From Planctomycetota bacterium (GTDB lineage Bacteria; Planctomycetota; UBA8742; UBA2392): DNA of 64,000 nucleotides. A program made the position numbers and the translations under genes. The stretch covers positions 1-64,000 of the forward strand of contig JAIOJA010000016.1 in assembly GCA_019912315.1 (NCBI GenBank), in the 5' to 3' direction. Shown one piece after another: positions 43,975-51,557 of the stretch. The first letter of the stretch is position 1, and every line of letters starts with the position of its first letter. Below the pieces are notes generated by a model, which ran no database searches, was not told the origin of the DNA, and saw only the letters and a list, made by a program, of their open reading frames with translations.

Positions 43975-46118
43975 TATTTCATGGCGGCCTTGTATTCAGG
44001 AACCTGCAGAGGGTCCTCTTCCGTCTTCTTGAACAGTTCCTTGACGCCGCGAAGTATGCCGTTGTCTTCCTGGAAGTTCTGGGTGTACTCGGCACCGCGG
44101 TCGTCCTGCACGCGCGTGCGAAGGGCGAAGCGCAATTCGCGGCGCACGTCATCCCTGGCGAGCTTGGTGTTCAGACCGGCATACAGCTTGTCAAACTCGG
44201 GCCATGCAGATGGATCGAGACCGTCGAAAGTCGCGAGCTTCATCATTTCGGCTTTCTTCAGCCCGGTGTAATGCCGATCGAGATAAGCCTCCAGGGTCTC
44301 CGAATCGCGCAGCTTGTCGATGGCGTAGACTTCCCAGGGCTCCAGCAGGTTTGGCTTGACTTCAATGTGCGGGCTGACGCCGCCCTCGCCGTCGTAGCGG
44401 TCAATGCTGATGCCGCTTGGCAGGAAATAGCGGAACACGGTGCACTTGAGCACGTAGGCGCTGTGATCATCTACCTTGTAGAAGCTCTGGCCGATGCCCT
44501 TGCCGAAACTGGGACGTCCGATCAGCACGGCACGCCCGTTATCTTTCAACGCCCCCGAAAGCATCTCCGCGCCCGACGCGCTGTCGCCGTTGATCAGACA
44601 TACCATGGGCACGTCCTGGTAGCGCGCATCGCGGTCACCGCCGCTTGAATGCCAGGGGCCTTTGGTGCCCTTCCAGTCGCCGTAGCGTCCGCCGGCACTG
44701 GAAATGACGTCGCCCTTCTTCAGGAACATATCCGCGATATCCAGCACGGCCGAAAGCTGCCCGCCGCCGTTGTCGCGCAAATCCAGAATCAGGGTCTTCA
44801 TGCCCTGGCGGCGCAGATTTGCCAGCGACTCTTTCATGTCCTTGGCGCTGTTGGCGCCGAAGCGGGTCAAGCGAATGTAGCCGACCTGGCCCGGCAGCAT
44901 TTCCTCAAGCGCCGTGTCCACATGCACCAGCTTGCGCGGAATCTCGAACTTCAGTTCTTCCGCCTTGCCGCGTCGGCGCACCCATATGGTCGCGGTGCTG
45001 CCTTCCGGGCCGCGCACAAGGTCAACGCCTTCCTCAAGGCTCAGTTTGGTCAGATCAATGCGCTTGTCGTCAGGTCCGAGTACTGCCACCAGCTTGTCGC
45101 CGGAGCGAATGCCCGCCGCGTAGGCGGGGCCCTCATAGATTGGCGACGTCACGTAGATGATGCCGTCATCGTCCACGGCGACGTGGGCGCCGATGCCCAC
45201 GTACAGACCTTCCTGGTCCTGGTTCATCTCGTCGATTTCTTTTTGCGACAGGAAGGCGGCGTAGCGGTCTGTGGCCCGTGCCATGGCGCGGCTGGCGTTT
45301 TCCAGCAGGTGGGGTGTGTCCAAGGGCTGGCGCTTGTCGTTGTAAACGAAAGTATCTTCCACATAGTGGCGTTTGATAGCGCGCACTTCGCTTTCAATCA
45401 GCTTGTCCTTGCGCTTGATTTCACCGGACTTGAACCGGGCAATCCCCTCGTCAATCTTCACGACCTCCGCGCCGATGCGCGCCATGCGGGCGATGTCGCC
45501 GGCTTCGCGCGACAGCGTATCAATGCGCCCCTGCACTTCGTGCGGATAGCCGCGCTCGGACAGCACCAGCGCGGCACGCCCCACCAGCTCGTGATCGCTG
45601 CTGGAAAGGAACTCACGCAACTGCTCAAGGGCAAGGTCGTCCTTTTCGCTGACAAGCAGCACCTCGCACAGGGCCGTGCGCGCCCCCGGCGTCAGGTCGC
45701 CGGAATCTTCCCAGACCATGCGAACGCGCTCGATGAGTTCTTCGTCTTCGGGGCCCTCGGCAGTGATCATCATCGCGACACTTTCAACGATCGCGCTGTC
45801 TTCGCTTTCAAGCAGGTCGCCCCAGGTTTCATAGGCCAACTGCGGCGTGCCGTAGATCAGCGTCAGGTGGCTGCACACCATGCGAACGGATTCGCTTTCG
45901 TGGTCGAGCCCTTCTTCGAACACACTGACGAGCGCACTGCCTTCTTCGGTGTCGGCCATGCCGCGCAGGGCGAAGGCGTAGTCCCATGCCTTTTCGGGGC
46001 GTTTTCCGACGCGCTCCAGAAGCTTGGCGGCGGTTTCACCGACGCTGCTGTCCTGTGCGGCAAGCACAGGCGCGAAGGCCAGTGCGATCAAGATTGCGGT
46101 CAGCGCGAGTGTTCTCAT
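43974..46118 (-). CDS. S41 family C-terminal processing peptidase with PDZ domain
   Basis: 714 residues, exported (signal peptide ending APVLAAQ, about residue 21). Residues 25-280 are HEAT-like helices. A PDZ domain lies at about 303-372 (IYVTSPIYEGPAYAAGIRSGDKLVAVLG). The S41 core has LILDLRDNGGGQLSAVLDIADMF, the nucleophile Ser in INGDSASGAEMLSG (about 511) and the Lys in GRPSFGKGIGQSF. This is the CtpA/Prc arrangement, acting in the periplasm. The last 90 residues are an extra domain. The N-terminal helical module is unusual for the family. Confidence 0.92.
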   Translation of the reverse strand: MRTLALTAILIALAFAPVLAAQDSSVGETAAKLLERVGKRPEKAWDYAFALRGMADTEEGSALVSVFEEGLDHESESVRMVCSHLTLIYGTPQLAYETWGDLLESEDSAIVESVAMMITAEGPEDEELIERVRMVWEDSGDLTPGARTALCEVLLVSEKDDLALEQLREFLSSSDHELVGRAALVLSERGYPHEVQGRIDTLSREAGDIARMARIGAEVVKIDEGIARFKSGEIKRKDKLIESEVRAIKRHYVEDTFVYNDKRQPLDTPHLLENASRAMARATDRYAAFLSQKEIDEMNQDQEGLYVGIGAHVAVDDDGIIYVTSPIYEGPAYAAGIRSGDKLVAVLGPDDKRIDLTKLSLEEGVDLVRGPEGSTATIWVRRRGKAEELKFEIPRKLVHVDTALEEMLPGQVGYIRLTRFGANSAKDMKESLANLRRQGMKTLILDLRDNGGGQLSAVLDIADMFLKKGDVISSAGGRYGDWKGTKGPWHSSGGDRDARYQDVPMVCLINGDSASGAEMLSGALKDNGRAVLIGRPSFGKGIGQSFYKVDDHSAYVLKCTVFRYFLPSGISIDRYDGEGGVSPHIEVKPNLLEPWEVYAIDKLRDSETLEAYLDRHYTGLKKAEMMKLATFDGLDPSAWPEFDKLYAGLNTKLARDDVRRELRFALRTRVQDDRGAEYTQNFQEDNGILRGVKELFKKTEEDPLQVPEYKAAMK

Positions 46119-46168
46119 GCGTGTTCCTCGCCGGGTTGAAGCGCCAGATTGAAGTCGTCCAGCATACT

Positions 46169-46195
46169 AAGGGGGCGCATGGGTTGCGCCCCCTT
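46169..46195. terminator. Hairpin between the coiled-coil lipoprotein and S41 genes
   Basis: AAGGGGGCGCA (46169-46179) pairs with TGCGCCCCCTT (46185-46195), loop TGGGT. The T-run after it is short, so termination would be partial. Confidence 0.6.
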
Positions 46196-46229
46196 TGGCT
46201 CATACGATTGCGGGCAGTCCGAAGCCCGA

Positions 46230-47297
46230 TTAATCCCCGCCTGCGCTGCCTTTGGGCTCTTCCTTGACCCAGACGACGGTGTCGTTCTTGGTGACCGGGT
46301 TGGAGGCGGCCTCGTTGATGGTGGTGCAGCCGATTTCCTCGACGGGCAGTGTGTCCTTGTTGTCCACGTGGTAGTGCTGGATCACCTTGACCTTGCAGAT
46401 CGGGTTGCGCTTTTCGTCCAGGACCACCAACTCGGAATCCTTGGGGGGTGGGGTGCCGCTGTCTACCTTGACCATCAGCAGGCTCGGGCCGCCGGCTCGG
46501 GCGCTGCTGCGCACGGAAACCACCGTGCCCGTAAACGTGTAGTCCTTGGTGTCAACCTTCGGCTCTTCCGGAGGCGGGTTTGAACCACTCTTCAGGTGCG
46601 CCTCCAGATCGTCAACCCGCTTCTGCAGCGCGTCTTTGGCGTCGGTCTGGACCTTGAGGTCGTTTTCAAGCTCGCGGTTCTTCTTCTTCAGGTCCACGTA
46701 CATCGGGTGCTTGCTGATGTCTTCGCCCTTGAGGGCCTGTACTTCAGCCTGCGCGACCTTCAGATCATCCTGCAGCGTGCTGACGGTTGCCTTAAGCGTC
46801 GCGATTTCGGCTTCGGCGGCTTCGCGGGCCTGCGTTTCTACGCGCAGGTCGGCTTCCTTGTTGATCAGCTCTTTGTGGGTACTGAGGACTTCGTTGGGAT
46901 CAACACCCTTCACCTTGGTTTCCAGGGTTTCGATCATGCCCTTGAGGGTGCTGATGGTCGCCTCAATGTCGCTGACCTTCTTGATCTGCGCCTCGAGGTC
47001 GTTCATGCGCCTGGTGTCGGCGGCATCGTTATCGCTGATCTGCTTCGTGATGCCGTCCAGCCCGGCGCGCAAATCTTCACCCAGGGAGTTCAGCTTGCGG
47101 GTCGAATCCGCCGAAGCGCCCTCACCCTGATTGGCGATCATCAGTTTGATCAGGTCGTCGCTGCCGCTGCTCTTCTGCGCCTTAAGCGCGTCAAGCTCAG
47201 CCTGAAGCCGGGCATTCTGATCCCGTGCCTGTTGATCCTGGCAGCCTGCCGCCAGTAATACCGATACAGCCAATACGGCCGCTATTGTCCTGCGCAT
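46230..47297 (-). CDS. Coiled-coil lipoprotein
   Basis: 355 residues. The lipobox LAAGC puts lipidation at C19. Residues about 20-245 are coiled coil with long heptads (NARLQAELDALKAQK, LEAQIKKVSDIEATISTLKG, EAAEAEIATLKATVSTLQDD). The last 100 residues are a compact beta domain (YTFTGTVVSVRSSARAG, NPICKVKVIQHYHVDNKDTLP). The C-terminal domain resembles domains seen at the ends of other planctomycete-like coiled-coil proteins, but I cannot name it. It is presumably anchored in the outer membrane and projects into the periplasm. I start at ATG 47297 for the signal peptide. Confidence 0.8.
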   Translation of the reverse strand: MRRTIAAVLAVSVLLAAGCQDQQARDQNARLQAELDALKAQKSSGSDDLIKLMIANQGEGASADSTRKLNSLGEDLRAGLDGITKQISDNDAADTRRMNDLEAQIKKVSDIEATISTLKGMIETLETKVKGVDPNEVLSTHKELINKEADLRVETQAREAAEAEIATLKATVSTLQDDLKVAQAEVQALKGEDISKHPMYVDLKKKNRELENDLKVQTDAKDALQKRVDDLEAHLKSGSNPPPEEPKVDTKDYTFTGTVVSVRSSARAGGPSLLMVKVDSGTPPPKDSELVVLDEKRNPICKVKVIQHYHVDNKDTLPVEEIGCTTINEAASNPVTKNDTVVWVKEEPKGSAGGD

Positions 47298-47418
47298 GCT
47301 TCGACTCCGTCGGGGTGGAGAATGCACTACGGGGCCTGAAAGAGGACGTGAATTGTTGCAGACAGGGGTGGTTTATGCAACCGGGGCGTCGTGGAAAGAA
47401 TGTCTGATAATCCGTGTG

Positions 47419-48048
47419 TCATGCGGATTGGCGAGGCTTCCGGCGGTATTCAAACTTGTGGATGGTGCGTCCTTCGGCGCGAAACTTGACTTCCCAGTTC
47501 GTGACCCCCTCAGGTGCTTCGTCGCCGATGGCGCGGAATATCTGCTCAAAGTCCGCGTCGGAATTGAACACTTCTTCCATCTGGAGGGCGTAGTCCGGGT
47601 GGTCCGTCGCCAGCTTAACCACGCCGCCGTCGATCAGCACGCGGGCGGCCTCGCGCGCGAACCATGGTTGCACCAGCCTGCGCTTGATGTGCCGCGCCTT
47701 GGGCCATGGGTCCGGAAAGTAGACGTGCAGACCGTGAATGCAGTCGTTGCCGACGGTGTCGCGGATGAAGTGTGCCGCGTCATCGCGCAGGACGCGGAGA
47801 TTTTCGAGACCTCGCCTGGCCGCGCGCTCTGCCACCAGGCGGTAGTACCGGCCGGCCCACTCCACGCCAACAAAGTTGACATCCGGTCGCGCTTGCGCCT
47901 GTTGAATCAGAAAGCGGCCCTTGCCGATGCCGAGTTCAAGCTCAACAGAATTGTCGTTGCCGAAGACGTCGCGGAATTCATAGCGGCGATCCTGCGTCAG
48001 CGGGATCTGCTCGATGGTAACGGGTGAGATGTCCACGTTCGCGCCCAT
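47419..48048 (-). CDS. trmB: tRNA (guanine-N7-)-methyltransferase
   Basis: 209 residues, class I SAM methyltransferase making m7G46 in tRNA. The SAM loop is VELELGIGKGRFL (35-47). NFVGVEWAGRYYRLVAERAA follows, and the TrmB signature is HVYFPDPWPKARHIKRRLVQPWF. TDHPDYALQMEEVF closes the active site. It starts at ATG 48048, behind the ferredoxin terminator. Confidence 0.96.
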   Translation of the reverse strand: MGANVDISPVTIEQIPLTQDRRYEFRDVFGNDNSVELELGIGKGRFLIQQAQARPDVNFVGVEWAGRYYRLVAERAARRGLENLRVLRDDAAHFIRDTVGNDCIHGLHVYFPDPWPKARHIKRRLVQPWFAREAARVLIDGGVVKLATDHPDYALQMEEVFNSDADFEQIFRAIGDEAPEGVTNWEVKFRAEGRTIHKFEYRRKPRQSA

Positions 48049-48104
48049 GGGCGCACGGTAGGGCGCCCCCCGCGATGTGCAAGATGGGGCACCTCGCCAA
48101 AGAA

Positions 48105-48130
48105 AACACCCGGCGCAAGGGCCGGGTGTT
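48105..48130 (-). terminator. Terminator of the ferredoxin gene
   Basis: On the minus strand, AACACCCGGC and GCCGGGTGTT form a 10-bp stem with a 6-nt loop. TTCTTTGG follows. It lies 17 nt after the ferredoxin stop. Confidence 0.85.
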
Positions 48131-48147
48131 GAAGGTATGCAAGTCGT

Positions 48148-48378
48148 TTACCCATCGTTCCCGATGGACTGCACGGGGCATTGGGCGGCCGCGTCTTCAC
48201 ACTGGGCAACTTCATCGTCGCCTTCAGGCTGCTTGTATACGAGATCGTGCGTGCCGTCTTCCGACTCGCGGAAGTTATCAGGCGCTAGCTGAGGGCATAA
48301 GCCGCAGAAAATGCAGCTTTTGTCCACGTACCAGGCGCCAGCTACGTTGTCTTCCCATTTCTCACCGGGGTCTGCCAT
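48148..48378 (-). CDS. 4Fe-4S ferredoxin
   Basis: 76 residues. Cluster ligands are C22, C25 and C28 in KSCIFCGLCPQLAPDNF, and C67 in AAAQCPVQSI. C60 is an extra Cys near the second site. This is the single-cluster ferredoxin type with C-x2-C-x2-C...C-P. It may donate electrons to the siroheme reductase or to redox enzymes; the partner is unknown. It is divergent from the selenoprotein rhodanese, and the shared spacer holds an Rrf2-like operator. Confidence 0.93.
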   Translation of the reverse strand: MADPGEKWEDNVAGAWYVDKSCIFCGLCPQLAPDNFRESEDGTHDLVYKQPEGDDEVAQCEDAAAQCPVQSIGNDG

Positions 48379-48412
48379 TGCTTGCCGTCTCCTGCGATGC
48401 ACTTCTTCGCTT

Positions 48413-48437
48413 ATAGTAGACCAATTTAGTCCACTAT
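48413..48437. promoter_or_regulatory. Rrf2/IscR-like operator between ferredoxin and rhodanese
   Basis: A 25-bp near-palindrome with arms ATAGTAGAC (48413-48421) and GTCCACTAT (48429-48437) and the AT-rich centre CAATTTA. It resembles the ATAGT-x-GAC...GTC-x-ACTAT sites of IscR-type repressors. It shares GGACT-N4-TGGTC with the two boxes upstream of sufB. It starts 34 bp upstream of the ferredoxin start codon. Confidence 0.65.
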
Positions 48438-48561
48438 TCCACACCCCGTCCAAAGGGGGCGTATGGGGCGGCAGCATACATTCCATATGCGCGTGATAAA
48501 GCCGGAAGACAGGGCAAAAACCAGCCGTTACCATGACCGACAAATCGGCCACGGAGAAGCC

Positions 48562-48891
48562 ATGCAAACAATGAAAATGGGCGCCCTGAAACAGGCCCTG
48601 GATGCCGGCAGCGTCGATGAGCTTTACGACAACCGCGGCTCCGACAGCTACAACAACCTGCATCTCGCCGGCGCCAGTCAACTCAGCGTCAGCGAAGTGG
48701 AAGGACGCCTGCCCGAGAACAAGCACGCCATGCTGGTCTTCTACTGAGCGGGCTACAGTTGAGACGCCTCAACCAAGGCGGCCCGTGTGGCCGACCGCCT
48801 GGGGTACACAAACGTGTGGGACTACCGCGGCGGCATCAAGGAGTGGGCCGAAGCGGGGCTGCCCGTGGAAGGCGAAGCAGCGGGCGCGTAG
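48562..48891 (+). CDS. Rhodanese-domain selenoprotein with two Sec codons
   Basis: 109 residues when both in-frame TGA codons are read through (48745-48747 = residue 62; 48760-48762 = residue 67). The N-terminal part is a rhodanese domain ([20 protein letters not shown]). The active site reads LVFY-TGA-AGYS-TGA-DASTKAA, matching the Y-C-x4-C-x-A-S-x-x-A-A active site of Cys-type homologues, with both Cys positions as TGA. It continues as [25 protein letters not shown], the normal rhodanese end, to TAG. GGAG lies 7 nt before the ATG. selD in the window supports Sec decoding. A standard caller stops at 48747. Confidence 0.88.
48758..48773 (+). promoter_or_regulatory. Candidate SECIS for the first Sec codon
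   Basis: GTTGAG-ACGC-CTCAAC, a perfect 6-bp stem with a 4-nt loop, begins 10 nt after TGA 48745-48747. It contains the second TGA in its stem, so the two events may be coupled. Confidence 0.5.
48779..48793 (+). promoter_or_regulatory. Candidate SECIS for the second Sec codon
   Basis: CGGCC-CGTGT-GGCCG, a 5-bp stem with a G-containing loop, begins 16 nt after TGA 48760-48762. It may serve both Sec codons. Confidence 0.5.
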
Positions 48892-48989
48892 CCAGCCCCG
48901 CCGGTTTGTGTTCCCACGGATCGAACTTCCTGCATGCGCGGACGTTTCAAAGTTTAGCCGTGATTCTGTCCACACCATGGAGGTACGCG

Positions 48990-51047
48990 ATGAGACATCT
49001 CATGGTTGCGCTGGGGTTTGTCCTTCTTTCGGCCCCGCTGTTGGCCGGCGACTTCAAACCAACCGTCCCGCTGCTTGAGTTGAAGCGACATGAGGGTCAG
49101 TGGTCATGGATGCGCGGCGACGAAGTTGTCACCACGCATGACCAGGGGCTGGTGCGCCTGTTTTATGACTTCGCGAAGTACCAGGACAAGGACACAGGCT
49201 GGCAGGGGCTGAAGGACGGCCGGACCACAAACCTGCTCGTTGCTCACGTCGCACAGAACGCGCCGGAGGACAAGATCACAGCCATGCTGCGGCGGGCCGC
49301 CCAATCAGGGCTGACGCGCGTGGCCGTCGCCGCCGATGAGATCGCGGCCCCCCTTGAAAGCGACCGCGCACCGGACGCCGCCAAACTTCCGCCCGAGTAC
49401 GTCCTGATCGCGCTTGGTGACGCCGAAAGCGACAACGCCCTGCGCATCCACCTTGAGGAATGCACGATCGGGCTGATGTTCAGCGTGGGTCGCCGCGAGC
49501 GCCAGAAGCTGATAGCGGACGGCTCCAGCGCGAGCACGCAGGCCCTGATCATCAAGCCCGACGACACGCCGGCGGAGAAGATTCGCAAGACCGGATCGCG
49601 TGAGATGGTCCGGCAGGCGCTGGTCAAGGCACTGACGATAAAACTGTCGACCGACGCGAAATTCGACACGCTGCAGATTTACGGGTTTGAAAACGACGAA
49701 ACCGCCGCATGGATATGGTTTGAGCTGGCTGTGCGGGCGTGCGAAGATATCAACGCACCGCGCAAACAGCGCGGCGAAGACCCCCTGAAGATTCAGTGGG
49801 CACATACGTTTGTCGAGTACCCGGACCTTGCGGAAACTCCGCCGGGCGAACCCTCGCCGGACGATCGGCGCGGGAATCAAAACCCGTTCCCGCAAAGGGT
49901 GGCGTTCGAGGCGGGAGAGCGACCGCACCAGGAACACCTGACAGGCGCCCTCGAGTGGCTGCGCGATCACCAGAACCGCGAGGGCTACTGGAGCGCGACC
50001 ACCTTCGACGAAGACAGCACACGCACCAGCGCGACCCGGACATCCGTCATCGACTTCACGCGCGGGAATGACCGAATCAGCGACAAGGGCTGGGCAGACA
50101 CCTGCGACGTCGGTTTGACCGGGCTGGCCCTGCTGGCTTTCGCCGGCGCCGGGGAGGATCACAAGGCGGGCGACTACCGAGCGACCATCCGCCAGGGCGT
50201 GCTCTATCTGCGCAAGGTACAGGACAACGACGGCTGTTTCGGCGCCAAAGAGGACGACCATTTCGTCTACAACCACGCCATCGTGACCATGGCCCTGGCC
50301 GAAATTTACGGGCTGTCCGGCGACCAGATGTTGAAGCCGGTGGTAGACAAGGCTGTCGATTTCATTCTGAAGGCGCAGAACCCCGGGCTGGGCTGGCGCT
50401 ACGGCGTCCAACCCGGCGTCAATGACAGCAGCGTCACAAGCTGGATGGTGATGGCGCTGAACTCGGCCCGCCTGGCCGGCATCGAGTTCGACGCCGCGAA
50501 GTCATACAGCGATGCGGCCGAGTGGTTCAATCTGGTCACTGTTGACGTGGACGGCTACCCCAGGACCGGCTATGACTCGCCCGGCAGCAACAACGCGCGT
50601 CTGCGCAACGCGACCGACTATCAGTACAACCCGAGCATGGACGCCGCCTACGTGACAGCGATGCTCGCCATGGGCAAGTCGGACGCCAATGACAAGACAG
50701 TCAGGGCTCTGGCTCGCGCCTGCGTTGAGGACAGCTACCTGCCGGCCTGGGAGCACCTGAAGATAGATTTTTACTACTGGCACTATGCCAGCCAGGCGTG
50801 CTACCAGGTTGGCGGCGCGACTTGGACGACCTGGGAGCGGGCGGTAATGCCCGTGCTCAAGGACCACCAGCGCGGCTGGCACAAGGCCGACGTGGAGGCC
50901 GAGCGTTCCACGCAGAAGATCCTCGACGAACACGGAAGCTGGGACCCGGTTGGCGCATGGGGCCAGGCCGGCGGGCGCGTGTACAGCACGGCGATGGGCG
51001 CGCTGATCCTGGAAAGTTCATACCGCTACGCGCGCGGCGAGGACTAG
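48990..51047 (+). CDS. Exported prenyltransferase/squalene-cyclase repeat protein
   Basis: 685 residues. The signal peptide is MRHLMVALGFVLLSAPLLAG. Residues about 20-290 are a mixed domain without a recognised fold. From about 310 onward it is an alpha/alpha toroid of prenyltransferase-type repeats: HLTGALEWLRDHQNREGYWS, GLTGLALLAFAGAGEDHK, GVLYLRKVQDNDGCFG, FILKAQNPGLGWRYGVQPG and VTSWMVMALNSARLAG. The catalytic D-x-D-D of squalene-hopene cyclase is not seen, so it is probably a binding protein. GGAGG lies 6 nt before the ATG. Longer frames upstream overlap the selenoprotein. Confidence 0.88.
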   Translation: MRHLMVALGFVLLSAPLLAGDFKPTVPLLELKRHEGQWSWMRGDEVVTTHDQGLVRLFYDFAKYQDKDTGWQGLKDGRTTNLLVAHVAQNAPEDKITAMLRRAAQSGLTRVAVAADEIAAPLESDRAPDAAKLPPEYVLIALGDAESDNALRIHLEECTIGLMFSVGRRERQKLIADGSSASTQALIIKPDDTPAEKIRKTGSREMVRQALVKALTIKLSTDAKFDTLQIYGFENDETAAWIWFELAVRACEDINAPRKQRGEDPLKIQWAHTFVEYPDLAETPPGEPSPDDRRGNQNPFPQRVAFEAGERPHQEHLTGALEWLRDHQNREGYWSATTFDEDSTRTSATRTSVIDFTRGNDRISDKGWADTCDVGLTGLALLAFAGAGEDHKAGDYRATIRQGVLYLRKVQDNDGCFGAKEDDHFVYNHAIVTMALAEIYGLSGDQMLKPVVDKAVDFILKAQNPGLGWRYGVQPGVNDSSVTSWMVMALNSARLAGIEFDAAKSYSDAAEWFNLVTVDVDGYPRTGYDSPGSNNARLRNATDYQYNPSMDAAYVTAMLAMGKSDANDKTVRALARACVEDSYLPAWEHLKIDFYYWHYASQACYQVGGATWTTWERAVMPVLKDHQRGWHKADVEAERSTQKILDEHGSWDPVGAWGQAGGRVYSTAMGALILESSYRYARGED

Positions 51048-51049
51048 AG

Positions 51050-51520
51050 CTAAGCCCATCCTTCTTGCGGTTTGCGGGGCGGGCTGATTTGCCCGCCCCT
51101 CCATTTTTGGCGGATGGCTTCAAAGAACGGAGGAAAATTCAAGGCAAGCTCGCCGTTCGGGGTCAGCAGCACCTGTGTGGTCTCGCCTGTGGTCAGCAGT
51201 TCGCCGGTTTCGGCGCGGCGCACTTCGTAGGTGTGGCGCAGCTTCGGCACGTCGGCCCAGTGCAGGGCGGCCGTCACGTCCAGCACGTCGCCGTAGCGCG
51301 CGGGCCGCTTGTACTTGAGGCGCATGTCGACGATCGGCGCGGCGTAGCGTTCGCGCACGAAATCCTCGTAGCCCAGCCCGATGGCCGTGCCGAGGCTCTG
51401 GCGCGCGTCCTCCAGCCACTGCACGTAGTTGCCGTGCCACACGATGCGCAGCAGGTCGCTGTGCCCGAAACGCACGGTCACGCGCACGGTGTGCTTCAAA
51501 GCTGCAGGGTTTTCCTCCAT
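51050..51520 (-). CDS. Hot-dog acyl-CoA thioesterase (YbgC/FadM-like)
   Basis: 156 residues. It has VRFGHSDLLRIVWHGNYVQWLEDARQSLG, the acyl-CoA thioesterase N-terminal block, with HSD replacing the usual T-D-x-x-G. The strand-rich remainder has VDMRLKYKRPARYGDVLDVTA and YEVRRAETGELLTTGETTQVLL. It probably hydrolyses short acyl-CoA or acyl-ACP. I give the ATG at 51520; a GTG at 51556, one nt after the upstream stop, would extend it by 12 residues. It is convergent with the prenyltransferase-repeat gene, with 2 nt between stops. Confidence 0.85.
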   Translation of the reverse strand: MEENPAALKHTVRVTVRFGHSDLLRIVWHGNYVQWLEDARQSLGTAIGLGYEDFVRERYAAPIVDMRLKYKRPARYGDVLDVTAALHWADVPKLRHTYEVRRAETGELLTTGETTQVLLTPNGELALNFPPFFEAIRQKWRGGQISPPRKPQEGWA

Positions 51521-51557
51521 GGGCGCAACATAGAGTGACGCGCGCGTCCCGGCCACG

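Noticed and set aside
48759..48989. N-terminal extension of the prenyltransferase-repeat gene to 48759
   Set aside because: This stretch is the second half of the selenoprotein rhodanese in another frame. The signal peptide begins at 48990 with a strong ribosome-binding site.
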